A stretch of DNA of 64,000 nt, taken from positions 16,350,058 through 16,414,057 of the forward strand of contig CM025850.1 in the NCBI GenBank assembly GCA_003952965.2, given 5' to 3'. The notes beneath the pieces were generated by a model that was given only the letters and a program-made list of their open reading frames with translations, ran no database searches and was not told where the DNA came from. Shown in pieces: positions 1-12,049 of this stretch. The position numbers and the translations under genes are program-made. Position 1 is the stretch's first letter, and each line of letters begins with the position of its first letter. Origin of the DNA: Morella rubra (taxonomy: Eukaryota > Streptophyta > Magnoliopsida > Fagales > Myricaceae).

Positions 1-1290
1 TCAAACCGATCGATCGTTGTTTTTATACCGATCGATCAGTTATTAATAAACACGTGGCTTTGAAAACCGATCATTCATTCTTATGAACCGATCGATCGGT
101 ATAGTAACCGTCTAGAAATGCGAAACGTCGATCGATTAGTAAGCGAAACCGTCAATGCATGAAGAGACGATCGATTGGTTAATGGAACGATCGATCACCG
201 ATAGGACGAATGAATGATTGCCACGTTTTTCAAATAACTGATCGATCGCTAAGATATGACGATCAATCAATAAGTGTAACCGTCACTTTTTCGAATTGCC
301 GTTCGATACCGAGTTGGCGATCGATCATAGTTTCAACGAATGGAAAGAGGCCATGTGTTACAATATAGCGATCGATGTAACTATCGATTCATCAGCGATA
401 TGGATTTATATGAAACCGCCGAAGTCATTTTTACGGGTTATCTCTCCACAAAATCTCTCGAATCCTCTCAAATTTCAAGGAGCCATTTCGTGCCGCATTG
501 TCCTCCAAAGCACGTAGAATCATCTTTCGTTGTCTTCACGTCAAAGGTACGTACTTATATTGTTTTTTAAGCAATATTAAGCGGTTGTAAACGAGTTTTT
601 AGTTTACGTTTTCTAATTGCTATATCATCCATTTAGGTCCGTAAAATGTATTTATTTTATTGTTGATGTATGTTTTAAGAGTTTAGGATAGTTTTGGGAT
701 AAATTTTGGGTGATTTTGGGGTTTTGTAACGTCTGTTTGTTTTCGTTCCCGTACCCATCGATCGCCTAGGTGCGAAGTCCAATGATCGATCAGTCCCTCT
801 AAACTGTGCGTTTTAGAAATGGTGATCGATCAATCGCTTACACCTAAACGATCGATCACTGCATTTGGTAAGGGACCGATCGATGGTTTATTGAGTGATC
901 GATCGGTCCCTCTAAACTATGCGTTTTAGAAGTGGTGATCGATCGATCGCTTACACCTAAGCGATCGAGCAATAAGCTTCAATGTGAAGCGCAGCGTTTT
1001 GATTAACTAGCGATCGATCAGATTTGTGGCGATTGATTGCTTAGTGATACTGTACGTTTGGTTGCATGGACAATCGATCGTCTATGCACTGAAACGCATC
1101 ATTTTACCAATAGTGTTCGATCAGTCAAATTGATTGATCGATCGCCATGTCACGATCATCGCTTAATTACTAACGATCGATTGTTTTGTTCATAAATGCA
1201 CCGTTTCATTTATCGATCGATCAGTTACATAAATGATCGATCAGTATATTTACTGATCGGTCGCTTGTGATGGCAATGGATCGCTTTTTT
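1..1290. repeat. GATCGATC-palindrome array, copy 1
   Basis: The block is crowded with GATCGAT/ATCGATC cores, at least 20 by eye, in two clusters (1-400 and 760-1290). Many extend to CGATCGATCG or TGATCGATCG. Spacing is irregular, so this is not a satellite with a fixed period. Short arms such as the one at 845-960 are partly repeated among themselves. No coding potential is recognisable. In the second copy the block follows GACGAAA-type repeats, so the simplest reading is the subterminal binding-site region of a CACTA-like transposon. That role is inferred. Confidence 0.7.
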
Positions 1291-1441
1291 GTTGCAACTT
1301 TATTGATAATTACGTGATTATGATTATTTTTTTTTCTAATCAATATGTTATTGTGATTACTTATTAACACATATTTATATACAATTTTTGTAGCATACAT
1401 AAAATGTCAGGAGTTATCAAATGGTGATAACTACTTGATTT

Positions 1442-1735
1442 TTTCTCCCATCTTTTTTAATTTGCTTTCTTATCTTATTTTTAATTATTTTTTATTTATA
1501 TTTTATTAATAGACGATATGGACCTCGAGATTATCAAATGGAACTGATTTAAAAAAACATATTTGAGTGTTTTGCAAGCCAAAAGTCGAGATCACTACAA
1601 AAAAACTTACGCATAGCAACAGCCAAAAACTGCTAGTACAAGAGAAAAAAACGCTAGCAAATTTTCACCGGTAATTTTTTAGCAACATTTGCAAACGCTA
1701 TGATATGTGCATCGGGTAGGGTTTTAGTAGAGTTT
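1442..1735. repeat. 290-bp dispersed repeat including a CACTA end (in duplication copy 1)
   Basis: An AT-rich lead-in (TTTTTTAATTTGC) followed by TTTGCAAGCCAAAAG and then a transposon-like end. The same unit occurs at 38779-39070 (near-identical) and, more diverged, at 36785-37075. Because flank and transposon end were copied together, the unit itself has been duplicated and is not simply a reinserted transposon. Confidence 0.75.
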
Positions 1736-2990
1736 TCTACAAACTTTGGTGGAAACCAACCTACCCCAGCGGTCCCCAACCGCTAGTATAGACCCTAAAT
1801 GAGGTTGGGTTTTTTTGGCAGCGTTTTCATTAAACTGCCGCAACAGGTATTTAGCAGTGTTTGTAAGACGTCGCAACAGACCACGCTGCTACGATGTTTT
1901 ACAACGCTGTTGCAACCCAATTTTGTTATGGCATTTAGAAAATGCTGCTAAATCGCATTGGGAAATTTTTTGTGGTGTTTCAAATATACCGCCAAATACA
2001 TGTGCCGGCAATTTTAAAATGCCACTAAATTATTTTACAACACACTGCAATGGATATATTTATGTAAAAACCTGCATTTTTATCTATAATACAAATTTAT
2101 TTTAATTGATGTAAAAACATAAGAACAAGTGTAATAAAGCAAAATATATTTTATCTTTGACTAAATAACCATGTCTTACAAGTTTTGTAATAAACACAAG
2201 TGGTTCTAGAAGTTTTTAACAAGTAATCTAAAAAGTAACAAGTATCATCATTTAACCTAAATTAACTACAACTTAATTTAATCCTTTGCAATAGCAGCTT
2301 CAACACCATTTGCACCAACATTAACACCATCACCAGCACCAACACTAACATCACTAGCACTAGCACCACCAACACCAACATCATCATCATCATCATTGCT
2401 TGCAATTGCAATGTTGAAAAAGTAACAAACAGTATTATTTCGAACAAAGATACAAATAAATAAATACAAACACAAGAGCTTAGTACACACTTAAGGATAA
2501 AAGTATCTTACCATCAAACGTTGCACCTAGATCATTCCGACTCTCCTGAGATGATCGAGGAAGTGATCGTGGACTTGATGGAGTGTCGACATTTTGTCCG
2601 TCATGGTATTGCTACAAAAGTAAAACAAACAATTAACTAGTAAAATACATACTTAGATAGAATCAATCAGTGACTGTGAGGGTAAAGCAATAAATTACTC
2701 CCAACTCTCGCATGATGGATTGAATAATAGATTCAAGAGAATCAATTTTAGTCTGCATTTGTTGATGCCTGTCCATGCATTGTTCTATACTAGCACATGA
2801 TTGATTCAAGATTCTGCTCTTGTGGGTAGGATGAGATAAAGGAGTGAGTCCTAGTCCAACACTACGAATGCAACCACGTCGTTCTTGACCAATGACTTGT
2901 TCTTTTTTTTTTCTAAAGAACATTGACTTGTTCATATGCATCAGGTGGTGACCAACTGATGGTTCCACTTGTTCGGGGTTGGCTCAAGGG
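1593..2990. mobile_element. CACTA (En/Spm) element end and interior, copy 1
   Basis: The sequence begins with CACTACAAAAAAACTTACGC, the form of a plant CACTA terminal inverted repeat. To about 2050 it is followed by repeated subterminal motifs built on GCAACAGC, AACGCT and GCTGCTA in both orientations. The interior then carries a Transposase_24-like relic on the minus strand (2663-2968), which fits a CACTA origin. The opposite terminus (TTGTAGTG type) was not found, so the element is truncated or its right end has decayed. The second copy is 38930-40327. Confidence 0.65.
2663..2968 (-). pseudogene. Transposase_24-like (CACTA tnpA-type) C-terminal relic, copy 1
   Basis: The reading frame of about 100 codons includes GQERRGCIRSVGLGLTPLSH. 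It resembles the basic R-G-R-V-R-G-x-G-x-G-x-T-P segment that plant Ptta/En/Spm transposases (Transposase_24 family) carry after the conserved core. It is followed by a heptad-rich stretch (QMQTKIDSLESIIQSIM) that looks like the usual C-terminal coiled coil. No upstream catalytic or DNA-binding part is recognisable, so this is a fragment. Exon structure cannot be settled by eye. The assignment rests on motif resemblance only. An identical copy is at 40000-40305. Confidence 0.5.
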
Positions 2991-3873
2991 TTGTAAGCTT
3001 GCTAACTCATTACTAAGAATCTCCTCCATTTGCCTCTGAAATAATAGAACATACAGTTAAATTCTGAATTAAAATTTGTTGATTGAAAGCAAAATTTATC
3101 TAATAGTAAAATACTATTTTCTCTGTTGCATCAAGGTCCAAATCTCAGACCTAATACCAAACTGATTTATATGATCTGGTTCTTATAACGAACCCTTATT
3201 GTCGCCAATAGGGCTAGTTGGTACTATTGGCTTTTGTTAGGAACTTCAGGTACCACCCTATTTTCACTAACTCCCAGATCAACATAAGTTGAAATTGCTT
3301 ATGAAAGTAAATTCTGACCTTGGACCTAGTCGATGAGTTGAGACTGGCTGGTGGTCAAGTTGGTGTTGTGGTGCCAAGCTCATCCAATAAACAGTACCTA
3401 TGGCTCACAACCAGACATTTTGCAGCTAGGTGTCCTATGTTCACTGCCAGGAAGAATTGCTAACCTAGTTGCATGTTTCCCTTTTTTAGTTTAGAAAAAA
3501 AAACCCCTTCTTGTCAAATATATATTTTGAGGCTTGTTTTGCACTTGAGAGAAAGTGGAGTTCATGACCTGGTCATTGCCATCCTCTTCACAAACGTAAT
3601 CATGTTCCGGTACACTAGTTTATTATTTAAAAAATGATAAAAATTAAGAAAACAAATATGATAGCATCCACTTGTACTCTTAATTTTATTTATTTTAAAA
3701 TTTGAGACACGTATACAATTTTTCAATTAGATTTTGACAAAAAAATTATGACCTGACCCTCTATTACCACGTTGAGGACCACGTGGAAGGTCAAGGTTTT
3801 AATTTATTTAAATTTCTGTGGTTTCATAATGTTTTCAAGAATTTGAGGTACTACTTTTTGTACATTTCTAGAT
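2990..3873. other. No gene recognised (copy 2: 40327-41210)
   Basis: AT-rich, with only short open frames and no family motif recognised on either strand. The stretch near 3180-3420 is less AT-rich and could be decayed coding or element sequence, but nothing can be assigned. Confidence 0.5.
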
Positions 3874-4160
3874 GGGTTAATTACAATGTTTCCCCATGAA
3901 CTAACACCCCAATCTCAAAAAACTCCCTAAACTACAACTTGTTGCAACTTACCACTTTAATCTACGTGTCGTGTTTCAATTCAATATTGAACTCAGTTTT
4001 GGCATTATTTTGCACATTTTCCATTACACGTGACCCCATCCCACGCCAATAGTCCATATTGTCCCTAAAAAGAAATAGAGTCGTCCCTTACCATGAGGTT
4101 ACCGCTAGCGTCATCCCAAATGTAGACCTTCACGATGCCTCCGTAGCCAATGCCCACGAT
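3874..4160. repeat. Half of a GGTTAATTACAA-type MITE (copy 2: 41211-41497)
   Basis: Starts GGGTTAATTACAATGTTTCC and continues with ACAACTTGTTGCAACTTACCACTTT. This matches the left arm of the complete inverted-repeat element at 55589-56092. The right arm is not recognisable, so this is a truncated relative. Confidence 0.6.
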
Positions 4161-4381
4161 CTTTACCACCTAGGGCCACCACTCGCTGAGCATAGATTGG
4201 GACCTAAAACGGATGTTCCTCTTAAAACCCAAACCCAAGTGCAGTTCTAAGAACATGTAAACATATAGTTCACTACTCTAGATTCCAAATTTTGACTCTG
4301 CATGATGTGTAGTAACCTTTTCTAGTTCGCCCACTGTGTCTAACCCTCCTTGAAGGGATATGAGGTTTTGCCTTTGACCTT

Positions 4382-4659
4382 TGATAAAAGACAAAAAACT
4401 GAATCCAGAATGATTGCTTCTGATTCTCATTAACGTTGCATGGAAATGCACAGTTTTATACACACTGTTGCTCTAACAACTTTTCCTACAAATGCGGTGA
4501 TTTCACCACATATTACATCTCTCAATGCAGTATTGACATGTAGAAGATATTCTGTTAGAAAAGCTACGCTAGAATATTTGTAGAGTAGGTGAGTTGGCTT
4601 GAGGCAGTAATGATGCCTCTACTCGGGACGCCTTAGTAACAGAACGTGATTCTCTAACA
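4382..4659 (-). repeat. Copia A 3' LTR, duplicated copy
   Basis: A 278-bp LTR (TGATAAAAGAC to CTCTAACA on the plus strand) preceded by ACCTT, the target duplication of Copia A. It is followed by the polypurine tract of the minus-strand element (plus-strand TCCCCCTGCA, 4660-4669) and 28 bp of internal sequence, and then by the large LTR. The rest of Copia A is missing on this side. The matching complete element is 41719-50100. Confidence 0.88.
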
Positions 4660-4697
4660 TCCCCCTGCAAGCCCAGTTAGAAAGGAATGACAGAGAG

Positions 4698-7600
4698 TGT
4701 GAGACCCCGACCTTATTTCTATCATTGTAAAAAAAAAAAAAAAAATTATTATGACTTCTTAAGTGTGTGTATTACTCTAATTATTGAGAAAGGCATGTAT
4801 GGGTAAATTACTCTAAGATTTTATCTAGGTGGAATGTTCCCCCTAGCATTTTTATGCATCTTTAGCTATGATTTACATGTTATATCGTTTGCAATTTTTA
4901 ATAGTATTAAATTTGAGTATTTGGGATTAATTAAACTAATCATTTTAATTGTTGGAATATATCTCTAAGTTTGCAATATTTGGAAGAATTGAATTAGGGA
5001 ATTAGGGAGTTTGACTCTTGAAAAAAATGAGTGAAAGGCATGTTGGGGTTAATAATAATGAAGTGGCAAAAAAAAAAAAAAAAAGGAAAATGGGGAAATC
5101 ACGTGAAGGAGGGAAAGCATGGGGGGCAGCCTTGTCTTCCCCCCCCCCCCAAAAAAAAAACTTCACGCCTAAACCACCCCCCCTTTTTTGCTGCACACTT
5201 CACTCCCTTCCCTCACTCTTTTGCCCTAGCCCTAACTCACTCACACACCCGAAGAGGAAGAAGGAAGAGAAGAAGGAGAAGAAGAGAGAAGAGGAAGAAG
5301 GAGAAGAAGAGAGAAGAGAAGAACCAAGATAAGCCAAGGTAAAGGGGGATCTAACATTTGGATTCAAAATTTTCGTGTGGGTAAATTGTTAGAAGTTAGT
5401 TTCGGTTCCTATCCTCTGTTTTTGTTTGCTGCATGTTGGATTTGAGTTTGCTGCATGGCTGCATGTTGGTGCATGTTAGTAAGTTGCATGCATGCAAAGT
5501 GTTTGTTGGAAAGCCTAAAAGAAAGGATGATGCAATAACTTTGGCTTGATGATTATAGAACCATGATATTGCTGTAAGTTGTGTAAAAGTAGGGATTTTT
5601 AAGAGAATAGCTTCTGTTGTGAAGTGTTGTGAAGCGTAGGCAAGAGCTGAAACTTGTTTTGCACATGCATGGCCGGGTAGGTGATGTTGAAATTGGGGAA
5701 AAACACTTGCTGTTGACCGAATGTGTTCACTGCCTTATTTCTTGCATGTTTCTCTTGATGGTAGCTTGTTATGGGTATCTTGCATGTAGGTGTAGGTATC
5801 TTGCATGTAGATAAAGTGGGTAGACCAGCAAGCTAAACACTTAAAGGGATTTACTTGGAGAATAAAGAGATTGTGCTTTGTGAAACAAGGAGAATGGGAA
5901 TTAGGCATGTTTTAGGTTGCTGAGTTGCAACCGAACCCTTGGTGTTTGATTTTGGTTGCAGCCCTTTATGGATCTAGGTTTGCATGGTGAATTAAGGGTA
6001 GAAGAATTGGAAATTGGACGATAGAGAATGCTTGTTAGACTAGTTGCTGATGTTGACAAGTTGCTGAAATGTACTTCTGCAGATTTCAAGGCTCGAACTA
6101 GGAGTGTATTCGGCTGCAATTGTGCTTATCCTTTGATCTTGAGAGGATCCTAGATTGTAGGCCTAGGAAATAGGAAGATTTTAAGCCATACCTTGGATGA
6201 TTCCGATAAGTATTGGGTGAGATATGCGTTGTTCAAGGCCCGGACGTCAAGCTGCCAGCAGCCTTGTACGTCCGGAATGTTAGTTCATTTCGAGTGCTCA
6301 GTTTAAGTCCAAATTTTATGAGTTTGGTCTTGAATTTTAAGTTTATGAAAGAAGAACATTTTAAGGTAAATTTCGTGTGATTTAGAGGTGTAATGAATAA
6401 GTTGTGATGTTTTGAAAGTAGAAGACCGAGCTGGTGGCAGCAGCAGTATTACTCTAGGATTTTTATCTGATATGAAGTGTTTTCGACAATGCATGGACAT
6501 TCCGATGTTTATGATTTTTATCTTCAAGCTTGAACTATGAAAGAAGAATATTTTAAAATAAATTTCATGTAATTTGGAGCCATGGTTTTTTTGAAGTTAT
6601 GAATTTTTAAGTTGGAGACGTCGGGGCTGCCCGCTTGGACGTCCTCAGCAGCTTGTAAATTTTCAGAGTCCAAATGGCTTTTGAAGTTGCATTATAGGGT
6701 CACCATTGATACGTCAAGGGTGGCTACTCATACATTTAGTAAGCCTGCGGACGAAGGTAAGTGGAAACTTACGTTTTTCCAAAAAAACTGGAATGATACA
6801 CAGCATGAAAAGTATTTAAGAATAAGCATATCAAGCATGGCATGACACGAGCATTTGCATGATTTTTCTTGAATGAAAAAGAAAGTTTTGTGCAAATAAA
6901 AGCATGAGGAGTATTATGATTTCTCATTATCAAGCATGGCATTATCAAGCATGACATGACATGAGCATTTGCATAAGTTTCTTTGTGCAAATGAAAAATG
7001 ATAAGTATGTTATCACAAGTCAAGTTAAAGGACTAAAAAAGACGGTCGGTACCGTACCAATAAAATAGGACATCCACTCCGAAGGAAGAATGCGAGAAGG
7101 ATGGATGACTCATAAGGGCACCCACTCCGAAGGACGAATGAGAGAAGGATGGGTAGTTCCCGGGGTATGTGCGATCACACCGAAGGATGCTCGCAAGAAG
7201 GTGTAAACCTCCAATGGTTGAGTCTAGCCATCAGGCCTGGGGGCCACCCCAGGCCACATCAAGGGCTAGCTCAACCAAATGATGTGTTCCCAAGGGAAAA
7301 AGGGAATAGTTCCGAAAGGAACGCACAACCCCGACTTCAGGGGTAAATGGAGCGTGATAAGTAGTCAAATCAAGAAAGAAAGGTTTGCAAGCAAGAAATA
7401 TTTTCAAGCAAGAAATGTTTTTTTTAAGATCAAGTACGTTGTCTCATGCATATGCAAGCATCAATGTGCATCCATGATTTATTCAAGACATGCATTATTT
7501 ATTGCATATAAAACCTTACTGAGTCTTTCGACTCACAATTTTAAATTGTACCATTCCAGAAAACATTTCAAGTAGGGAAATCTAGAAGAGGGACCGACAA

Positions 7601-7950
7601 GAATGCCCTCTTCCCTTTTGTTAGTTCATTAAATAACTAGATATAATTTTTGGAAGAGCCGACATGAACCTCCGTTGTGTGGTGGTCATGGATTATTCGG
7701 CCCAGTAAAGTTTAAGGTTTTTATTGGTATTTTGAGACTGTGTTGTAATTAATTACTTCAAGTCATTGATCGAGAAGCAAGTAGTAGAAATAGGATCCCA
7801 AGTTTCGTATGCGCGTTAATTGCTAGCTATAAAAAAAAAAATCCACTGCTAGAATTTAGAATTTAGTTTAGTACGTTCGCTGGAGTATTCTTTGTTGGGA
7901 ATGCTCGCGGCTGTCATTAGCTTCGATGAGCTAGCGTTCGGGGCGTGACA
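4698..7950. mobile_element. Large solo LTR, apparently chimeric
   Basis: A 3.25-kb unit starting TGTGAGACCCCGACC and ending CGGGGCGTGACA, near-inverted termini of an LTR. It has no protein-coding potential. Landmarks shared with 42035-45658 include the poly-A/poly-C/GAA tract near 5.1-5.3 kb, the CCACTCCGAAGGACGAATG repeat near 7.07-7.15 kb and CTTACTGAGTC near 7.52 kb. The left flank is GAGAG, inside Copia A. The right flank is GATCT, inside the RNase H coding region of Copia B. The flanks therefore do not form a target duplication. Identity to the other LTR falls sharply after 6653. Both facts fit a join of two different LTR copies. Ty3/gypsy origin is a guess from size and 5-bp target duplications. 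Confidence 0.75.
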
Positions 7951-10900
7951 GATCTCCTGTCTTCATAAAGGGTGTAGAGATGTCTCCATTAAGTATTTTG
8001 TCCCGAATGAATGACAATCGACCTCAATATGCTTCGTCCTCTCGTGGAACACTGGATTAGATGCAATGTGTACATGATTGTCACAAAATAGTGGAATAGG
8101 GGTTGGAGTTGGAAAACCAATCTCCGTGAGAAAATGTTGTAGCCACGTCAATTCACTTGTTGTATGTGCCATTGCCCTATATTCTGCTTTTGCACTAGAC
8201 CTTGCTACCACAATCTGTTTCTTACTTTGCCATGTGACCAAGTTACCCCCAAGGAATGTACAATATCCTGTAGTAGAGCGTCTATCTGAAGGAGAACCTG
8301 CCCAGTCTGCATCAGTGAATCCTTCTACTCAGAGGTGTCTATTGCCTATACAGTATCCCAAGACCAAGAGACTTCTTTAGATACCGAATGATACGTATAA
8401 TAGCCTCCCAATGTGAAAGAGAGTATCCAAAAACTGGCTTACAATACTAACTGCATATGATATATCTGGCCTAGTAATGGTGAGATAATTTAACTTACCC
8501 ACCAGACGACGATACCTACCAGGTTCTTCAAACAACTCACCTTCATCTTTCAATAATTTCTGGTTAGGGTCCATAGGTGAATCAATAGGCCGAGATCCCA
8601 AGTGGCCAGTCTCCTCCAACAAATCAAGTACATACTTTCTTTGAGACAGATTGATACCTTGTAGATCGTGCAACTTCAATACCCAGAAAGTACCTCAACT
8701 TGCCTAGGTCTTTTGTATGAAACCGTTGCTGCAAAAAATCTTTCAACCGAGCAATGCTACCTGCATCATTTCCAGTGATTACAATATCATCCACATACAC
8801 CACAAGAATAACATGACCTACAGTAGTCTTTAAGTGGAACACAGAATGATCAGTTTGACATCTCGTAAGGCCAAAATCTATCACAACCTTAGAAAATTTC
8901 CCGAACCATGCCCTCGGTGACTGTTTGAGACCATACAATGCTTTCTTCAACTGACAAACACTCTGACACTCCCCCTGAGCAACAAACCCAAGTGGTTGCT
9001 CCATATAGACTTTTCCGATAAGTCACCATGCAAAAAAGCATTTTTGACATCTAACTAAAAAAGGGGCCAGTTATTATTAGCAGCAATAGAAATAATAACA
9101 CGAATAGATGAAATCTTCGCAACAGGAGAGTAAGTTTCATCATAGTCAAGACCATATGTTTGGGTGTAACCTTTAGCGACCAAGCGAGCTTTCAAGCGAG
9201 CAAGTGAACCATCAGGATTGAATTTAACTGTATACACCCACTTACAACCAACAGTATGTTTACCCGAAGGTAACGACACAAGATCCCAAGTACCATTCTG
9301 ATGCAAAGCCTCCATTTCCAATTCCATGGCTGCCTTCCAACCAGGATCAGACAAAGCCTCCTGCACTGTCTTAGGAACAGAAATACTAGAAAGGGAGGAT
9401 GTAAAACAAGAAAAAGAAAAAGACAAAGATGCAGAGGAAACATACTGACCAATAGGATGGTGAGTAACACAAGAGCGTTTACCTTTCCGAAGAGCAATAG
9501 GCAGGGAAGGTGGTGAAGACGAACTCCAGGATCTAGAGGCGGCAAGGATGAAGGAGAAGGCACTGGAGCCGGTGGCCAAGGACGACGAGTATATACGTGG
9601 AAGGGAGGAGGAGGAGGAGGAGGTGGTAAGGAATCTGGGAAAGAGAGAGGAAGAGTATCGGGGTTGGAGGGCAGGGGAGGAGGCGAACTAGACTCAAAGG
9701 AAGAATCAGAAGGAAGTATCTGAGAAAAGTAAGGGGACGACTCGTCAAAGGTAACATCAGCGCTCACAAAGTAGCGCTGGAGATGAGGATTATAACAACG
9801 ATAGCCTTTTTGGGTATGAGAGTACCCAAGAAATACACATTTAGTAGAACGGGGGTCCAACTTGTCAAAACCAGGTCCAAGATGATGGACATAACAGACA
9901 GACCCGAAAATCCTTAGGGGTAACGGATGAGGAGAGGAGGATGGGTATAACACAGAATGGGGAGAGACACCATCAAGAACAGACGAAGGCATCCTATTGA
10001 TGAGATAGCATGCAGTAAGAACAGCGTCACTCCAAAACTTTTTAGGAACATGCATATGAAATAAGAGAGCACGTGCGACCTCTAACAGATGACAGTTTTT
10101 GCGTTCAGCCACTCCATTTTGTTGTGGAGTGTAAACACATGAAGTTTGATGAATAATGCCTTTAGTAGATAAAAAGGATTGGAAAGCAATAGATTCATAT
10201 TCTTTGGCATTATCAGAACGCAAGATACAGATTTTTTTTTTGAAATTGAGTTTTAATTTGTGCACGGAAGATTTGAAAGATAGAACATAGTTCAGATCGA
10301 TTTTTCATAAGAAATAACCAAGTCATACGAGAAAAATCGTCAACAAAAGTGACAAAATACCGAAATTTATTAGAAGGAACATTGACAGGTCCCCATATAT
10401 CTGAATGAACTAACTCAAAAGGACTCAAGACGCGACGAATAACTCTCAAAGGAAAAGACACACGGTGATGTTTGCTAAACTGGCAAGCTTCACACGGTAA
10501 AGACTCAACATGACGAAGACTCCCAACTTGACGTTTTAAAGTAGAAAGGGATGGATGACCAAGCTGACAATGCCACTGAAGAGGAGAGACAGATGAGTGA
10601 AATGCGCGTGGTGGAGAGATACATGGCAGATCCAAGTAGTATAAGCCACCAGCTTCATGCCCCGAACCAATCATCTTCCCCGTCACCAGATCCTGAAAGA
10701 TACACAAAGAAGGGTAAAAACTAACAGAACAGTGAAGGGCTTGAGTCTTGCTAATGGACAACAAATTAAACGGAAAGCCAGGAACATGAAGGACATGAGA
10801 TAAAGCAAGTTGAGGATGCAGATGAACATTTCCCGATCCTGCAACACTAGTTCGGGAACCATTAGCAAGGGTGACACACTTAGGGGAAGCAACAAGATGA

Positions 10901-12049
10901 TAATCAGAAAGGGAAGTGGACGAACCAGTCATATGCTCATTGGCACCTGAGTCGATGACCCACGGGTTGGGGCAGAGGATAAAAGACAGTGAGTGGCAGT
11001 ACCTGACTGAGCAAGAGTAGCCGTGGAAGAGGAAGCGACATGCTTGTGAGCTAAGAATTGGGCATACTCATCTCGTGAAATAGAGATGTGAGAAGGATCA
11101 AGCACGGGATGGGAACTGGTTGCGTGATCAGTCGCTAGGAAGGAGTCTTCTTGGGAAGTGACTTGATTAGCAGAACCAGAAGGACGACCATGTAAATCCC
11201 AACAAAAATCCACAGAGTGATTACTGCGACCACAGTGAGTACATTTTCTAGACTCACGAGACCCAGTGTGACCACCACCTTGAGAATCACGACCACCATG
11301 AAAACCACGACCACCCCTACTACCATGTCCCCCACGCGAATTACTATAACCACCACGGAGGCAACAAAAGCAATGCGATCCCCACTGTGATCAGAAGATA
11401 CCGGAGGGGTAGGAGAGGCGAGGGTAGCACGCTGAATCCGAGAGAAGACCTCGGCTAGAGAAGGAACGTCTGAACCACCCAAAATCTGAGAGCGAACCGC
11501 CTCATATTCAGGTTTTAAGCCAATGAGAAAGCGAACAACATCGATGTCCTCACGCTGCTTCTCCATAACAGTGAGATCAACAGAGAGAGGTTGATACATG
11601 TTCCTCTGCTGACAAATAGCCACAACTTGATTGTAGTATTCCTCCACAGTTTGAGAGCCTTGTTCGAGGCCAATGTAATACTTACAGACATCATAAATAC
11701 GAGTGACATTCCCAGTGCCGGAATACATATGCTGGAGATGTGCCCAAATATCCTTAGCCGTCGGAAGATAGATGCAAGAGGACCCAATGTGAGGTTCAAT
11801 ACTATTCAACATAAGAGAGATAATAAGATTATCTTCTTGATCCCATTGATTGGTAGAAGTAATACTTGAACTAGAGGGATCAGCAGCAACAGCTTTGCCC
11901 TTAGTCAGATGATGAAAGAGCCCTTTTCTGTGAAGAAACACTTCCACAGAGGGTGCCCAATAAACATAGTTTGGGCCATTGAGCTTCACGGAAGTCATAT
12001 GAGCAGTACCCAAAGAAGATAAATTGAGGAGCTCGGACTTGGAAGCCAT
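7951..12049 (-). pseudogene. Copia B gag-pol polyprotein, frameshifted
   Basis: Gag starts at 12049 (MASKSELLNLSSLG) with a UBN2/retrotran-gag type domain. The zinc knuckle C-x2-C-x4-H-x4-C is intact near 11215-11245. The protease motif DSGA lies near 10950. The integrase zinc-binding region (HCQLGH then CEAC) is near 10490-10585, and the integrase core runs from HSDIWG near 10400 to VAERKN near 10110. Reverse transcriptase has YVDD near 8785, and RNase H runs to 7963 (SSAKAEYRAM, then ERTKHIEVDCH). The frame changes several times, at the Gly-rich part after gag near 11390, at a poly-T run near 10235, near 9190-9580 and within RT/RNase H. No full polyprotein can be made. The protein ends at ...PFMKTGD, where the LTR begins. 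Confidence 0.88.

Larger units (their letters stand above)
1..6653. repeat. Large near-identical duplication, copy 1
   Basis: This segment matches 37338-44167 almost base for base. The offset is 37337 up to about 5.08 kb and about 37517 after that. The shift comes from longer homopolymer and GAA runs plus extra minisatellite units in the right copy. I saw only scattered single-base differences, for example near 983 and 1340. Close identity stops at 6653 inside a large LTR, and beyond it the two copies remain alignable but clearly diverged. The left edge is cut by the window, so the full length is unknown. It could be a recent segmental duplication, a recombination product or an assembly duplicate. 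Confidence 0.93.

Noticed and set aside
296..570. Open frames inside the GATCGATC block
   Set aside because: No ATG at the start of the longer one, no domain, and the frame shifts at its end between the two copies, so not under coding constraint.
1..1290. GATCGATC block as a CRISPR or satellite array
   Set aside because: No constant spacer or period, and the context is a plant nuclear genome.
1815..2105. 96-codon frame repeated at 39152-39442
   Set aside because: Identical only because of the large duplication. It reads through CACTA subterminal repeats.
2262..2490. Minus-strand frames with runs of Met, Val and Asp (repeated in the right duplicate at 39599-39827)
   Set aside because: They come from a CATCAT/ACCAAC microsatellite. 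Low complexity, with no start or family signal.
5018..5342. Lys/Arg/Glu-rich plus-strand frames (also 42347-42745)
   Set aside because: Translation of poly-A, poly-C and GAA tracts inside the large LTR. Frame and length change with microsatellite size between copies.
9301..9516. Plus-strand frames antisense to the Copia B polyprotein (also 11591-11869 and 47197-47394)
   Set aside because: Shadows of the gag-pol reading frames on the other strand.
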